NCBI RefSeq assembly: GCF_029873635.1
Contig: NC_080419.1
Span: forward strand, 70,560,097-70,624,096
Reading direction: 5' to 3'
From: Malania oleifera
Lineage: Eukaryota > Streptophyta > Magnoliopsida > Santalales > Ximeniaceae
Length of the DNA: 64,000 nt
The notes beneath the pieces are model-generated. The model had not been told where the DNA came from and ran no database searches. It saw only the letters and a list, made by a program, of their open reading frames with translations. The position numbers and the translations under genes are program-made. Shown piece by piece: positions 21,190 through 33,670 of the stretch. The number at the start of each line of letters is the position of its first letter. Positions within the stretch are counted from its first letter, which is position 1.

Positions 21190-22138
21190 TGTAACGACCT
21201 CAAAATTTATATAAATTTTTTTATATATTATATAATTATATATATATATATATATATTAATTGTTCTGATACCCTCTGCTATGAAACTCAGGCCTTAGCA
21301 TGCACCGGGGTAATCCTGTATACAATATTCATACCTACACAACGAAAACATAAACCATACATCCATACATATTATACAATACTAGAGTTCAATACATTCA
21401 GACCATAGTCATATAAAACAACTCCCTCCAGTATCACCTATCCCAAAATACAAAACTCAGTCACAAACTCACCCTAAAACCAGGGCTATCAAGAAATCAC
21501 TCTATCTGCAAGCCTGATCTGCTCGCCTAACTGGCTCACCTGAAAAATGGTAAAATAATAGGGTGAGACAATGCTCAGTAAGTGGAAATATGTTATTACT
21601 AGTGTGTGGCGACCGAGTCATAAAACTATAATAATAGTATGTAAAACTGCATGATCTGGTAAATCTGTAAAAACACATATATCACATGTATAGTAGCTTA
21701 AAATATATGTACCATCTAAACTTTCTATCATTCATACTGCTAATATCATACTATATACAACAAAGCTGTAAAACTGTATACATATACATAACTGTGTTTT
21801 ATCCCTGAAACTCTGTATGTCATGATTTGACCCCTCATGACAGGGTTGTGTGGCCCGTATGCGGGACTTAATCTGGTCGGCCCTCCAGATAAGTCATCAT
21901 AGTCTACACTACCTCAGCCCGGCCAAACTGCATCCACTCTTAAGCTCGGGACTAGCTGCTACCTCGTCAAACTGGCCCCCTCAACTCAGCGAATTGGGGA
22001 GCTACATCCTCTTCAAGCACAATTTGACGGTACCCACACACTATCTAAGATATATGGTTGCATCTGTATTAGCAACGGTGCCGTGCTCTGTATTCTGTAT
22101 CTGTATCTGTCTTTAATCATTCCTTAGGGATCTGATAC

Positions 22139-22170
<32 letters not shown>

Positions 22171-23361
22171 TACTCTTTTACTTTTTTCATCATGTTTCCA
22201 AAATTACCATAACACTATCTTTCTATACTGTAAATTCTGTAATCTCTGTATTCTGTATCTATAGCATCTTGATGCTATCTCTATATATTTGTCTATAAAA
22301 TATATATCTATATACTCTATCTGTATATTCTAAATGTTATGGTAATAGGAAACATGGCATACTGCAAATGCTATATATGCTGATATGAGTAAAACTGTAA
22401 TATAGTATTCTGGATAAACATCTGTAATATACTGATCTGTATAAAACTATAACATATTGATCAAAGTAAACATTTGTATACATATATATGTATATATATC
22501 TGTTTTGTGAAACTATTTGAATAAAAGCTGTATATGTACATATATTTGTCTGTATAATCCCTGCGAATATTTGGCTATATCTGTATGTTCTGTATAACTT
22601 CATATACTAGAAAAACTATATAAAGTTCTACATCAAATATTATCTACTCAGGCCACACATACCTTAAGAACACATATTCTGAAAAACTACATAATAATTG
22701 GTACACATACATGTTGGTAAAATTTCTATTAACATATTCAAATTTCCTAGCATAGCATATTTCTCTTACCTTATCTCTGAAAAGTCCTTACTATACTCTA
22801 GCCCTATATCCGCAGGGTTCTTCACTCAACACCTTGAAAATGACATCCCCCAGAACAAAACATCAGTATTTTCCTACATACAACATTTCATATAACTGTA
22901 AGGAAAGCAGATTCTAAATAAAACACCTTACCCTGAATTTGGGATTAATTTCAAACTAACTTCCCCCACGATCAGCTCTGGCATTCTTGCAAAGAACTTC
23001 ACCACGAGCGTCGTGGTGGCCTCAGATCTTCAGTCCGGCGAGAAATGGGACCAAAATCGAAGAGAGAAGGGGAGGAGTGCATTTTAGAGAGAGAGAGAGA
23101 GAGAGGGGTTTTTGCGTTGATTTTCTGATGAAAATATCTGAGTTTTTCTTTTTATAGCCTTGGATTCGTCGATGAGACACATAATCTCGTCAATGAGTCC
23201 TTAATAAATTTCATCGACGAACTTCCTTCCTTATCGACGAATTTCAGATTGCCCAAAAATCTCTCTCGGTATTTTCTCGTCGGCGAGATCCTGAAGAACC
23301 ATCATCGACAAATCCCCTGTGTTCGTCGACAAGTCCTAGAAGAATTTCTTGGGTTATTACA
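21190..23361 (-). mobile_element. Solo gypsy LTR (minus strand), TSD TGTAT
   Basis: 2172-bp LTR. Plus-strand ends are TGTAACGACC and GGTTATTACA, flanked by TGTAT at 21185-21189 and 23362-23366, a perfect 5-bp TSD. It is the same family as the LTR of element C (44783-46820): shared AATTTCTTGGGTTATTACA end, CGTCGACGA motifs at 23165-23330, GCAGGGTTC near 22811 and AACTCAGGCC near 22645. On its sense strand a TATA-like box lies at 23150-23156. No PBS or coding sequence, hence solo. Confidence 0.9.
23150..23156 (-). promoter_or_regulatory. TATA-like box of solo gypsy LTR
   Basis: TATAAAA on the minus strand, just downstream (in sense) of the GTCGACGA array at 23165-23330. Confidence 0.4.
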
Positions 23362-23452
23362 TGTATTCTATATAGGAAAGGTCATGTTGATGTTAGATTT
23401 TGGGGGACTGGAATCGAGAATCAAAGTTGTTGGGTATCGGTTCAGTATCAAG

Positions 23453-23464
23453 TGGTATTAGAGC
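23453..23464 (+). other. PBS-like site near the 3' end of element A
   Basis: TGGTATTAGAGC, one mismatch from the tRNA-Met PBS and identical to element B's PBS. It lies only about 150 bp before a PPT and 3' LTR, the wrong end of an element, and directly after an LTR-end-like GGTTCAGTATCA. It suggests a deletion-derived or chimeric interior. Confidence 0.45.
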
Positions 23465-23603
23465 AGGTTATTCAATTCATCTGTTAGTGTTAGCTATAAA
23501 TTTTTGATAGGGTTGTTTACGAGTTTTAACTCAAACTTGTTGGGTTAACGATAGAATTTATTTAGGGTTATATTTATAAAATTTTGAGGACGAAATTTTT
23601 ATA

Positions 23604-23615
23604 AGGAGGGGAGAA
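23604..23615 (+). other. Polypurine tract of element A
   Basis: AGGAGGGGAGAA right before the 3' LTR, preceded by GAGGACGAAATTTTTATA as in elements B and D. Confidence 0.8.
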
Positions 23616-23651
23616 TGTAACAACTCCAAAAATAATATGCATGTAAGTGTA

Positions 23652-23700
<49 letters not shown>

Positions 23701-23753
23701 TTATTATTAATTAAATAATATAATATAATTATATATTAATATAATATGATATA

Positions 23754-23784
<31 letters not shown>

Positions 23785-24025
23785 TAAAGGAAGCAAACTT
23801 CTTGAAGAAGTCTCCCCCCCCCCCCCCCTTTTTCTTCATCCGCATGTCATAGGCACCACTCCACGGTTAGGGTAAGTGGGCTAGATTATGTGAGGTTTTA
23901 TTTTAAAATATGCATGATTTAAATTGATTATTTTATTTTAATTATATTCATATGCCTAGGATAAATTAAACTACAAGGATTTGATCAAATCAGGTTTTTG
24001 GGAACATATTTTGGAATTAAATTAA
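23616..24025 (+). mobile_element. Element A 3' LTR, truncated
   Basis: Starts TGTAACAACTCC and follows the 5' LTR through the (AAT)n, (CA)n and poly-C stretches to TTGGAATTAAATTAA, where the next LTR begins. The remaining 1.6 kb of the LTR is not found downstream. Confidence 0.8.
23652..23697. repeat. Microsatellite (AAT)n
   Basis: About 15 AAT units in element A's 3' LTR; the 5' LTR has only about five at 8150-8165. Confidence 0.93.
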
Positions 24026-25951
24026 TGTAACACCCCGACCCTCTAAGTGGGCCTGAAGTGCTACTACACATACGTATCATACATATCTTTGATACCATAC
24101 ATATACTACCTACCCAAATAAAGGAAATTGGGTGTTTCATATTGATTTTCATATTCATGCACAACAAAAAACATAAACATACATACATTTTCTAATAAAA
24201 CTTACCAGAGTTTCTAACTATTTCCTCACATACATCCATACATACAAAAATATAATATGTTATTACAAACCCAAAAAGGTAACCTAGACAAAGCCCGGTA
24301 CATATAAAGGAACTTACATAAACTATCAAAACACTATACCCAGAATCCCTCTAGCAGTCTAGGACCAGTTTCCTGTAGGACCTAAAATAAGATTTGTATA
24401 TTGGGGTGAGACACTTCTCAGTAAGGTAGATCATATTACATCAATGTGTGACTACATGACTTTATTCTAGTAGAAAATAGTTATACATTTAAATCATTCT
24501 TAATCCTGTAATATAGAAGATATATATACAATTCCTGCAAAAGATAGTTCAGCGCATTACAAGCGAGAGTTACCAAGATTAGGGTAAGTTACAGACCCAT
24601 ATACTGTACAATCCCTCTACTCAATACTCGTCGCTGTGACTTTGCCCATTTTAGTTTATAAATTATGTATATGCATATTGAACTTATCCCATCTTTGAAA
24701 CATCATAACTACCCCATTTACTTCCCCCATGGCAAGGATTGTGCGATCCGTAGACCCTGACTAGCCCTGGCGGCCACCACACTAGTCGAGTACTTTTCTC
24801 CAGCCCGACTTGGCCTTCACCATCCCAGTACGTAACCAGTGGTCCATCACACCAATCAACTACACATAGATACCCACACTCAAGAATAACATGTCGTTGC
24901 ACTGTATCTCTCTTTCTAGCAACGGTATCATGCTCTCTTAGTAACAATCTTTCTAGGGCGGTTCATATATCATACATACAATTTATAACATAAGTTCCGT
25001 AACCTGTTTTCATTCCATAAACAATTTAAGCAATTCTAGTATCTTTCACTATCTCATTCATTCTTTCTTTCATTCATTCTTTGGTATAAACCAGCATACA
25101 CAGCTCTCGGTTTAACCCTGTACATACATCTCTCGGTAATTAACCGACATCTCTTTTGTACATTTCCTGATAGCAATTTGGAACTCTAGTTCCCATATCT
25201 CATACTCATATTTCTCAGTTCAGTATACTTACATCTAATATCTCATGCCACACTCATTTGGTTTATTATGCAAAAGTATAGTAAATGGTTCGTAAAATAT
25301 CATTTAAATTGAAAACAAGGGCTTCAAGCATCTCCTACTTTAAGTTTAGTACAAATAAAGGAGTTTTTAAAAGATTGGAGATCATACCCAAAAACCCTAG
25401 TTTTTACCAAAATTGTAAAATCAAAAAATCGGCAATTCTACCTAGTGAAATTTTCCAAATAAGTAGTCATATCATACATATAAACCTAAACTACAGTTCT
25501 ACCGATTTAGATTTCAAAAATAACTTATGTAAACAAATTTCCTTACCTTTTTATGGAAAAATGAACTCAAATGGCTCGAAACAGTAAAATTCTAGAACTT
25601 CTAACCAGTGAAAACACACATACTTGCAAGATGATGGGCAAGAGACACAACCGAGAAGCAAAGAGGAGCTCGGAAAGGCTTTATGGTGAAAAAGTTTCAA
25701 AACCCTAGGAGAGAGAAGAGACAGAATTGAAATTCTCTAAAAAAATGAGCTCAAATCTATTTATAGATTAGCAGCCCTAGAGGAAAACCGACACTGGTTT
25801 CCCTTGTATCCACAAAACCATTGCCGATTTTGTGGTTGACTGGCCAGGTTGACCCAAAACCATGGTCGATTTTCTTCCAGATCAATAAATCGTCACTGGT
25901 TTAGGTCCCCATTTTCTAAATTCCTTCTTTTTCTTTCATTTTCCTTCTAGA
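24026..25951 (-). mobile_element. Gypsy LTR, minus strand, 5' end missing
   Basis: Plus-strand left end TGTAACACCCCGACCC is the reverse complement of a typical gypsy LTR 3' end. GGGGTGAGACACTTCTCAGTAAGG (24405-24428) is the reverse of the conserved gypsy LTR block. Near the right edge a reversed A-rich U3 start and TATA-like box (25757-25765) are visible, but the TG start is lost where a plus-strand LTR piece begins. No PBS lies at the left, so it is a solo or truncated LTR. Confidence 0.6.
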
Positions 25952-26531
25952 GCCCAGGAAAACCGTCGACAGTTTTCCTCTGGCCCTACTTAAGGGCTAA
26001 GCTAGCTTTTATTTTATAACTTAAAATTTCTCTCTCTCTCTCTCTCTCTCTCTCTAAGTTAACTTTTGGGACTCTCTCTCTCTCTAACTCTCTCTCTACT
26101 CTCACTCTCTCACGTAGCTCTCTCTCCCCTAAGCTCACCTAGAGTCTGTCCTCGATCCCCAATCATCTCTCTCTCCTCTCTCGGCTTGCTAGTTCACTTT
26201 CAGCGGCGGGTTCGAAAGCTAGGGTTTTTCGTTTTCCATTTTCCGAACGTAATCAGTTTATTTTTCAAGAACAAGTAAGGGGATTAGTTTATGTCAATTG
26301 GTTTTTGAAATTTAACCGATTAAACTGCGTTATATGTATGTATATTCATGATTTCAGTTGATGTTTCGAAATCCAACCGTATAAATTTGAGTTTGTAAAT
26401 ATGGGATTTTCATACTGGTAAATTGTGAAGGATTTTGAATGGTTGAATTTGTGGGTTTTGTTGTCATACACGTAACTTGGGAAACAAAACGGATGAGGGG
26501 TGATCATCTGCATTTTTATAAAATTTATAAC

Positions 26532-26602
<71 letters not shown>

Positions 26603-27477
26603 AGTAAATTGAACAATGGAGATGATCAGGCCCTGGTTTTCATTAAGGAAAACTAAGTCTATTATGAAATGTGTTCCAATTGGTTTGTTTGATTACGAAT
26701 TAAGAGTCAAATCGTGTGGCATGAGAATAATCCATATTATTGTACTGTATAACTAAACCTGAGTATTGGTATGCTATTACTACAAAATTGTGATCTATAC
26801 TGGTTATGGAAAATATTGGAAATGTGATATGATAGCTGTAGGCCGGGATTTTGATATGACAGGGGTATGCTGAGTTTTCAGATGGTAGGTTTTATACGAA
26901 AACACAAAGTGAGATTATATTACACTTTTATTACTTAAATTGCATGATATGGTCTAAGAACCCTGAGAACCGGTTGTATTGTGAGCACGGTACCATTGCT
27001 AGTGAGTTGTTGTGTCAATGCAACCACACTGTAGTGGAAGTGTAGGTGGCACCCAACCGGTTGACCTGCGAAGAGTTGTTGTACCTTCCCTGTAGTCTAT
27101 ATTAGGAAGTGGCAAGGTAATCAGACCTGCAGATGAACTTGCGGATGCTTGCAGACGTACTTGTAGAGGAACAATTTTGATTTAATTTGGGTTGATCACC
27201 CAAACTAAGTCCAGCCTAAAGGCCGCATAACCCAACATGGGGGTCAAACATGTCGTTTGTCCAATAAAGGGTTTCTTCTATGCATATATGTGAATTTATG
27301 TAAATGGTGTTATCTATTCATTGAAGTAGTTTATACTATGGAAATAAATGTGTATTTTCAACTGTAAAGGTGTGAGTACAACTTACAAATGCTAATGGAT
27401 GTTTTTTGGTTCTACTAAACTCATGTTGCCCACACATTGATAATAACTTAATCCTTCTTACTGAGAGGTGTCTCACC
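25952..27477 (+). mobile_element. Gypsy LTR fragment (plus strand)
   Basis: Contains CCGTCGACAG at 25964, (TC)n, TCGTGTGGCATGAG (26714), AAGAACCCTGAGAACCGG (26956) with GAGCACGGTACC, and CTTACTGAGAGGTGTCTCACC at its right edge. That is the block order of the gypsy LTRs seen elsewhere here. It ends where element B's 5' LTR starts, so B inserted into it; the part beyond the insertion is not recovered because B's right side is truncated. Confidence 0.6.
26535..26600. repeat. Microsatellite (AT)n(GT)n
   Basis: About 18 AT units followed by about 14 GT units in the gypsy LTR fragment. Confidence 0.95.
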
Positions 27478-29539
27478 TGTAGACACCCGAACCCGTAAAT
27501 AAAGAAAATAGATAAGAAAAAGGGGTATTACAGCAGGGTTCGTTGACAAAAGCAGAAGGTTTGTTGATGAAGTTCATTCAGTACCTCGTCGACGAAATTC
27601 AAAGCATCGTCGGCAAGGGAATATCGAGAGAGCCAAATAAATATCCGGGCGGGCTCGTTGATGAAGGTATGGCTTCCTCGACGAATTGCGTGGCGGGCTC
27701 GTCGACGAAGGCACCACCTCGTCGACGAGTTTGACTTGGACAAAGCCCTATAAATATCCTTTTTGGTTGCTTAAAAACTAAGAAAACCTAAAAGCTCTCT
27801 CTCTCTCTCTAGGACTAGCGAGTTCTCTCTCTCTCTCTCTATGATCCTTCGCCGTTCGTCATCTATTTGTACGATCGAAAGTTCCTAGGTGGATTCGAAG
27901 AGGAAACTCTACAGTTTTAGCGGATCAAATCATCGTTTTGAAGATTTACAGGATTTTCCCAAAAATAGAGGAAAGGATCTGATTTCGATTTCGATTATGT
28001 AGTTATATAGTAGTCGAGATTGTGGAGAAGTAATGTTCTGTGGTTTTTAGGTTTCGAGGATCCCGGGTCGTTGTTTTGGATCGTTCCGTATGTGTTTCTA
28101 CTTTCAAGTTTAAGGTAACGGGAATTTGTTTACAACAGTCTTTTTGTAAAACTAAACCACTAAAAAGATAGTTTACGATTATATGTATGATTTGACTACT
28201 TATTTACTAAATTTCATTGGGTAAAAATGTCGGTTTTATGATTTTATGGTTTTGGGTAAAAATATGGGTTTTGGCGTATGATCTCCACACTTTTCAAAAC
28301 TTCCTTATTTGCATTATTATTAATATAGGAGATGCTTGAAACCCTTATTTCTCATTTAAATGATGTTTATGGTATTATGTACTATATAGCGAACTTGTGA
28401 TCAAACTAGTGTGACATGTGTATTGAAATGGAATGTGAGAATCTTTATATTACTTGTATGAATTATGGGAACTGGAGTTCCATTTTTCTATACAGAAAAT
28501 GTGTGAAATAGGTTCCGGTTATATACCGAGCTATATACGTAAAAAGGGTTAAATCGAGAGGATGTGTGCCGGTTTACACCGCAATGTGATTGTATGAGTT
28601 TGTGAAAATACTGGAATTGCACAAGTTATTATGTTTTCATTATAAATTGTATATATGATAAATGGAACCACAGATTGCTACCAAAGGAGTTAAAAGATAC
28701 TTCATTTTAAAGGAGTTGAAACACACTTTAGTTAAAGGGGTTGAAAGATACTCCCGTTACTAAAGGCTCGGTCCCATATCTAGTAAAGTACAGTGCAACC
28801 ACACATGTGAATCAGTGTGGGTACAGAGATGGTCAGCTTGTAGGAGTAATGAAACCACTGGTGAAATACTAGACCAGGTGGGGGCAGGAGGACCGTATAA
28901 TAGATACTTGACAGTGCCTGCACGAACAGGGCATTGTCAGAGTTATTAGTGCACAACCCGTGCCACAGGGTAAATAGGCGTAATATGTCATACCAAGCTG
29001 GTCGTCATTCTAAATGTTCATATACATGACTTAAAATCTATTATGGGAAAATTTATAGTATTTATATCGATATATCTGTTGCATTATAGTATTGAAAATG
29101 TTTGTTGTATGTACTAGTTTTTAAATTGAAATAAACGTATGTGGTCACACACTGATTGTAATATCTTCCACCTTACTGAGAAGTGTCTCACCCCATTATA
29201 CAACCTTTGTTTTCAAGTCTTAAAGGACGTCATTCTTAGTTGCTAGAGGGATAAGTGGAAGGTTGTTTTGGTTTTAGCTTACGTAAGTGTATTATTTGTG
29301 TAGTAAACTTAGTTGGAGTACCTTTTTGAAAGGACGTTGTAATAACTGATTATGTTTTCAGTATGGATGAATGTTTTTGAAAGTAAAGTTAGTAAACTCT
29401 GGTATATGTCTAATAGAATCCCTATGGATGTTTATGTTTTTTCGCTACATTTGAATTACTGTTATGTGTGTTTATCAGCTACAGGTTTTTTGTTGGTGTG
29501 GTAGCAATCTGGGTCCGTATCAAGGGTCGAGTCGTTACA
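27478..29539 (+). mobile_element. Element B 5' LTR
   Basis: 2062 bp, TGTAGACACC...GTCGTTACA. Contains a TCGTCGACGA array (27540-27735), a TATA-like box at 27749-27757, CT-rich leader sequence, GGTTATATACCGAGC (28517), GCCGGTTTACACCGCAATG (28568) and TTACTGAGAAGTGTCTCACCCC (29172). The left flank 27473-27477 is TCACC; the right flank of the element is lost. The first 1.26 kb is closely similar to the 3' LTR. Confidence 0.85.
27749..27757 (+). promoter_or_regulatory. TATA-like box of element B 5' LTR
   Basis: TATAAATAT just after the GTCGACGA array; the identical box is at 41112-41120 in the 3' LTR. Strong consensus and conserved position. Confidence 0.55.
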
Positions 29540-29541
29540 AT

Positions 29542-29553
29542 TGGTATTAGAGC
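29542..29553 (+). other. PBS of element B
   Basis: TGGTATTAGAGC, one mismatch to the initiator tRNA-Met PBS, 2 nt after the 5' LTR end. Confidence 0.88.
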
Positions 29554-29946
29554 GTTAACCAGTCAGAAGTGTGATTTAATTCATGCTGCCTAGTTAGGGA
29601 TATGTACAAAACTTAAGATTTGCTAGTTTCTGTAGTCTAGAATATACCAGAGTATAGCATATGGATAGGACCTTGGGTTTTGCTTTGTATACCTGGAGAC
29701 AAAAATCCATTGACAGACTTCTATGTTTTTCTTGATCAATCATAAGGTTCAGAAAATCACGGCAATCCATTAACAGTTTTGTTTCCAAGTGGAAGGGCAG
29801 AATTTGAGTTAGAATGGTGATGTTAAATTAGTGGAGTACGTCAATATTAAGGATATGAATTTAGGGGATTGAGTCTATAGTATGATAGTATTACCCGGTA
29901 CTTAGGCTATTACCCTTCTAATGGATTTTCACAATTGCTTTTCAGG

Positions 29947-31495
29947 ATGGAATCCAAGGACATTACTACCAATGTAGGAGGCAGTAGTAGTGAGGGTACT
30001 GGCCATGAGGCTGACAATGACTCTACGAGCGTGTTACAGGATTTCGCATAGCAGCTTATGGCTGAGGTGGTGAGAACGAATAGGGGGCAGGACCATTCCG
30101 TAACTGAGATAGGTTGCTCCATTGATCAGTTCACCAGGTTGAAGCCTTCAGTTTTCATAAGAAGTGCAGATCTAGTTCGAGCTAAGAATTGGATTCAGGA
30201 GATCGAGAAGATCCTGGACGTTTTAAACTGCACGAAGAAGCAGAAGGTGACCTTTGCAACGTTCAAGTTGTGTGATGAGGCTGAGAGATGGTGGGTCTCA
30301 GTTAGGAAGATGGAGGAGCACCGGCCGATACAAGTAGCGATGACATAGGCCTGTTTCAGAGAACTATTCTTTGAACGATACTTTTCGGCCACGGTCAAAA
30401 ATGCGAAGATGGAGGAATTCATGAGCCTGACGCAGGAGTCGCTGACGGTACAGCAGTACGCTGCCAAATTCCAGGAGCTATCCCGGTTCACTCCATTTAT
30501 GATACCAGATGAAGCGAAGGCCTAGAAGTTTCAGAGGGGTCTGAGGAAGGAGATCCGTAGACAAACAACAATCTTGCAGTTGCAAGACTTTGCTACTCTA
30601 GTTGACAAAGTCACTATGGTAGAGGAGATTCTGTTGGAAGACGCGGAGGTTCAAGTCCCAAAGAAGAGGCCAGTGCCTCCCAGTTCTTCGTCTCGAACGA
30701 GGCAGGGTAATTGGAAGAAGAGTAGTGGTGGTACGTCTCAGGGTACCATATCTTATCATGGCTACTCTCTACGTGGTAAGAGGCACACTGGGCAGTGTTG
30801 GATGACTACGGAAGCTTGTATACAGTGTGGTAAGCAAAGACACTGGGCGAGAGACTGTTGTATGTAGGGAAACAATGGAACCTCGCAACAGCCTTACAAA
30901 GGAAATACTCAGGTACAACGTGGTGGTCAACAAGGGGGTACAACCCAGGCTAGGGTGTATTCTCTTACTGCAGGTGACACCGAGAATGCTGGTGATGTAG
31001 TCAAATGTATTATTTACATGCTTTCCCATAAAGTTGTTGTATTATTTGATTTCGAGGAAACGCATTCTTTTATTTCTCGTGGATTTGTTAAACTATGTGG
31101 ATTAGCGGTGCAACTGTTAGATTATGAACTAGTAGTAGCTACGTCATCTGGGTATATAGTTAGGTGTAGCAAAGTAGTCTATGACTTCCCGATCGAAATT
31201 CAAGGGAGGGTACTACCAGTTAGCCTTGTGGTGTATGACGTGTATGACATGTATGACTTTAATATCATCTTAAGGATGGACTGGCTATTGGCCAATTATG
31301 CCAGTATTGATTGCCATAGAAGGGAGGTGATGTTTAGACCGCCAGGGGAGCAGGAGTTCAAGTTCCAAGGGTCGTGTGTGCGTTCCACACCACGGATCCT
31401 TTCAGCTATGCAAACCAGGAGGTTACTCTTGAAAGGATGCCAAGGGTATCTTGCATTTGTGAAAGACACACCATTCGAAGAAAGTAAAATGGAGA
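29947..31495 (+). pseudogene. Gypsy gag-protease of element B
   Basis: One frame from ATG 29947 to the solo LTR at 31496. Order: variable N-terminus, Retrotrans_gag core (about residues 60-215, with [29 protein letters not shown] and FERYF), basic linker, CCHC zinc knuckle at 30817-30858 (CIQCGKQRHWARDC), then the aspartic protease region starting RVYSLTAGD. In-frame TAG stops at 30049, 30346, 30523 and 30865 sit where relatives have Gln or Trp codons, so each fits a single C-to-T or G-to-A change. The protease active site (31048-31077) reads DFEETHSFIS instead of DTGATHSFIS, so the catalytic DTG triad is destroyed. The frame would continue at 33500 without the inserted LTR. Confidence 0.9.
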
Positions 31496-33499
31496 TGTAA
31501 TGACCCGAAGTATAATGGTATTTTAGTAATAATTAAGAGAGAGGAAAATGGGAATAGAAAAGAGGGTGCAGCAGACTTTGTCGACAAATGCAAAATTGGG
31601 CTCGTTGACGAGAAAATACTGAGGAGGGTTCTGGCAATTCTAAATTTCATCAACGAGAGGTGAAGGTTCGTCAACAAAACTCTTCAGGGACTCATAGACG
31701 AGGTGACGTGTCTTGTTGACGAATCTGGTCCTATAAATAGCCTAAAACTCGGATTAAACGCAGAAAAAATAGAAACATTTCTTAGTCTCTTTCTCTCTCT
31801 CCTCTACGATTCCTCTCTCCTCTCTCTTCGATTTCGGCTCCTTCGTTTGCCGGATCAATGATCTGAGGCCACCACGACGCTTGTGGGGAAGTTCTCTCCA
31901 AATCTGCCTGAGCGGATCATTGGTGGAAGCGAGTTGAAATTCATCCCTAAGTTGAGGTAAGACTTTTTATGCCAAATTTGGTCTTATCGTAGTTATAAGA
32001 AATGATATTCACGGAAAAATACTGAAGTTTAGTTCTGAGAGTTATTGTTTTCAGGGAGTTAAACGAGGAAACCTACGAGTGAAGGACCAGAATTTTTAGG
32101 GGGTTTCTTTCAAGTGTAAGGTAAGGGAATAAACTAAAGCAGTTATTTTTCTATGCAAATTAGTATTATTTATCAGCAAATAAATTTTCAGGAAAGCATG
32201 TGTTATATTTGAATATTATTGAGAAAATGCATATTTGGGAAAATACTGTTGTTATACAGGAAATGAAATTTTAGAATGAAATGTACGATTTTTATTCAAC
32301 ATTGTGTGGCATGAATATTATTTTACGTGATAAGTAATATGTTATGGCAAATTTTACGAGTAAAACATGTTTTCAGGAATTATGAAATAATACAGTACAT
32401 TATGATTTTTGAAAATACATGATAATTGATTTATTTATTTAGAATGTTATGTATAAGATATTCGGCGCAAGGCCGTGATTGATAGCCGGCGTAAAGCCTT
32501 GTTTTATGTATGATTTCGGCGCGAGGCCGTATTTATGAAATGTTCGGCGCAATGCTGTATTTATGAAATTATAGAAAATGCTATCAATCCATTTATGTTA
32601 AATGTTATATTATCATGTATTATATGTTATTAGAACCTAGATGTTAGTTTAGTTCAGTTTCAAGAGCACGGTACCGTAGCTATATAGATCATATATCTAT
32701 GTTTAGATTGGTGCTAACCACCCCACGAGAGGGTGGGAGATGGATAGTCGAAGTGGCTTTCAATGTAGAGTTGTAGACATCCACCTAATAGTCCAGACTA
32801 GGGTGTGGTGGGCCCATCGTACTTACAGACATTTTTGACTCGGCAGTGGTCGGCCAGCCATTGTCGGGTCCCGCCTTCAGGCTGCACAACCCGTCATGGG
32901 GGGTAATACATGACATCAGCTAGCTATTCATCCTGGGTATGTTTTCAGTATTATTAGCTATACCAGACAGTTATGATTAGTATGATTTATTAAAAATATG
33001 AAGGTATATGTTTATGCAATTATTAAATGATTAATGTTTTTTAGTATGGAAAATGTACTGTATATCTATATTATCATTAAATATTTATGTTGCTACATAA
33101 CTGTATTTAGTTTATTTTCCCTTACTGAGAAGTGTCTCACCCCCGAACATTCAATGATTTTCAGGAAACCCAGAAGAACCGGCGGGTCGAGGCCGCTGTT
33201 GAGTTAGTAGTACTACCCCGCTAGGAGGGTAAGTTTTGATCTAGGGACAGTAGATGTGTGTTGTGGGTTCCTAGATATGTTTATATGTATGTTGTATTTT
33301 TGGAGATTGTACATAAACACAAATATTTGGGAATGTAGTTGACTCTAGTATTTATATTTTATGGTTATGAAAATATGATTTATATTTACTGCTATCTAGG
33401 TTCCGCTGCATATGACAAGTGTCCCCATTACCCATGGGTTCGGGTTGACTTTGTTATTAAGTATGTTTCATTATATGAATATTTAAGGGGGTCATTACA
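31496..33499 (+). mobile_element. Solo gypsy LTR, TSD GGAGA
   Basis: 2004-bp LTR, TGTAATGACCCG...GGTCATTACA, flanked by GGAGA at 31491-31495 and 33500-33504. It carries GTCGACGA-like motifs (31570-31725), TATA-like TATAAATAG at 31732, four imperfect TTCGGCGCAAGGC repeats (32460-32560), the GGTACCGTAG block and TTACTGAGAAGTGTCTCACCCC (33121). It cuts element B between protease and RT; joining across the TSD restores the frame. Confidence 0.93.
31732..31740 (+). promoter_or_regulatory. TATA-like box of solo gypsy LTR
   Basis: TATAAATAG directly after the last GTTGACGA motif of the LTR's array, the same arrangement as in elements B and D. Confidence 0.5.
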
Positions 33500-33670
33500 G
33501 GAGATGAATGTTGTAGTGCGCCAGTTCCTTGACATGTTTCCAGAGGACTTGCCAGGATTACCTCCGGACCGTGAAGTTGAATTTGCTATAAAGATAGCTC
33601 CGGGTACGATGTCGATATTAAAAGCTTCATATCGTATGGCTCCAGCTAAACTGAGAGAGTTGAAAGAACA
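33500..33670 (+). pseudogene. Element B pol piece 1 (start of RT domain)
   Basis: Encodes the region before the RT palm: [20 protein letters not shown], then KASYRMAPAKLRELKE. This is the standard N-terminal boundary of plant Ty3/gypsy RT. It is in frame with gag-protease once the upstream LTR is removed and is cut at 33671 by the next solo LTR. Confidence 0.9.

Larger units (their letters stand above)
8125..24025 (+). mobile_element. Ty3/gypsy element A (degenerate, nested and truncated)
   Basis: Plus-strand gypsy element. Its 5' LTR is split into 8125-9561 and 17314-17877 by nested element D. The PBS is at 17880-17891, the interior runs 17892-23615 (with a minus-strand solo LTR at 21190-23361), the PPT is at 23604-23615, and the 3' LTR is 23616-24025, cut short by the next element. 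The LTRs share ACAAAAATAATATGCATG-type starts, (AAT)n runs, CACACACATAAAGGAAG and AGAAGTCTCCCCCC. No convincing gag or pol frame survives in the interior, so it is non-autonomous or badly decayed. The element is not complete: the start of the 5' LTR and most of the 3' LTR are missing. Confidence 0.7.
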
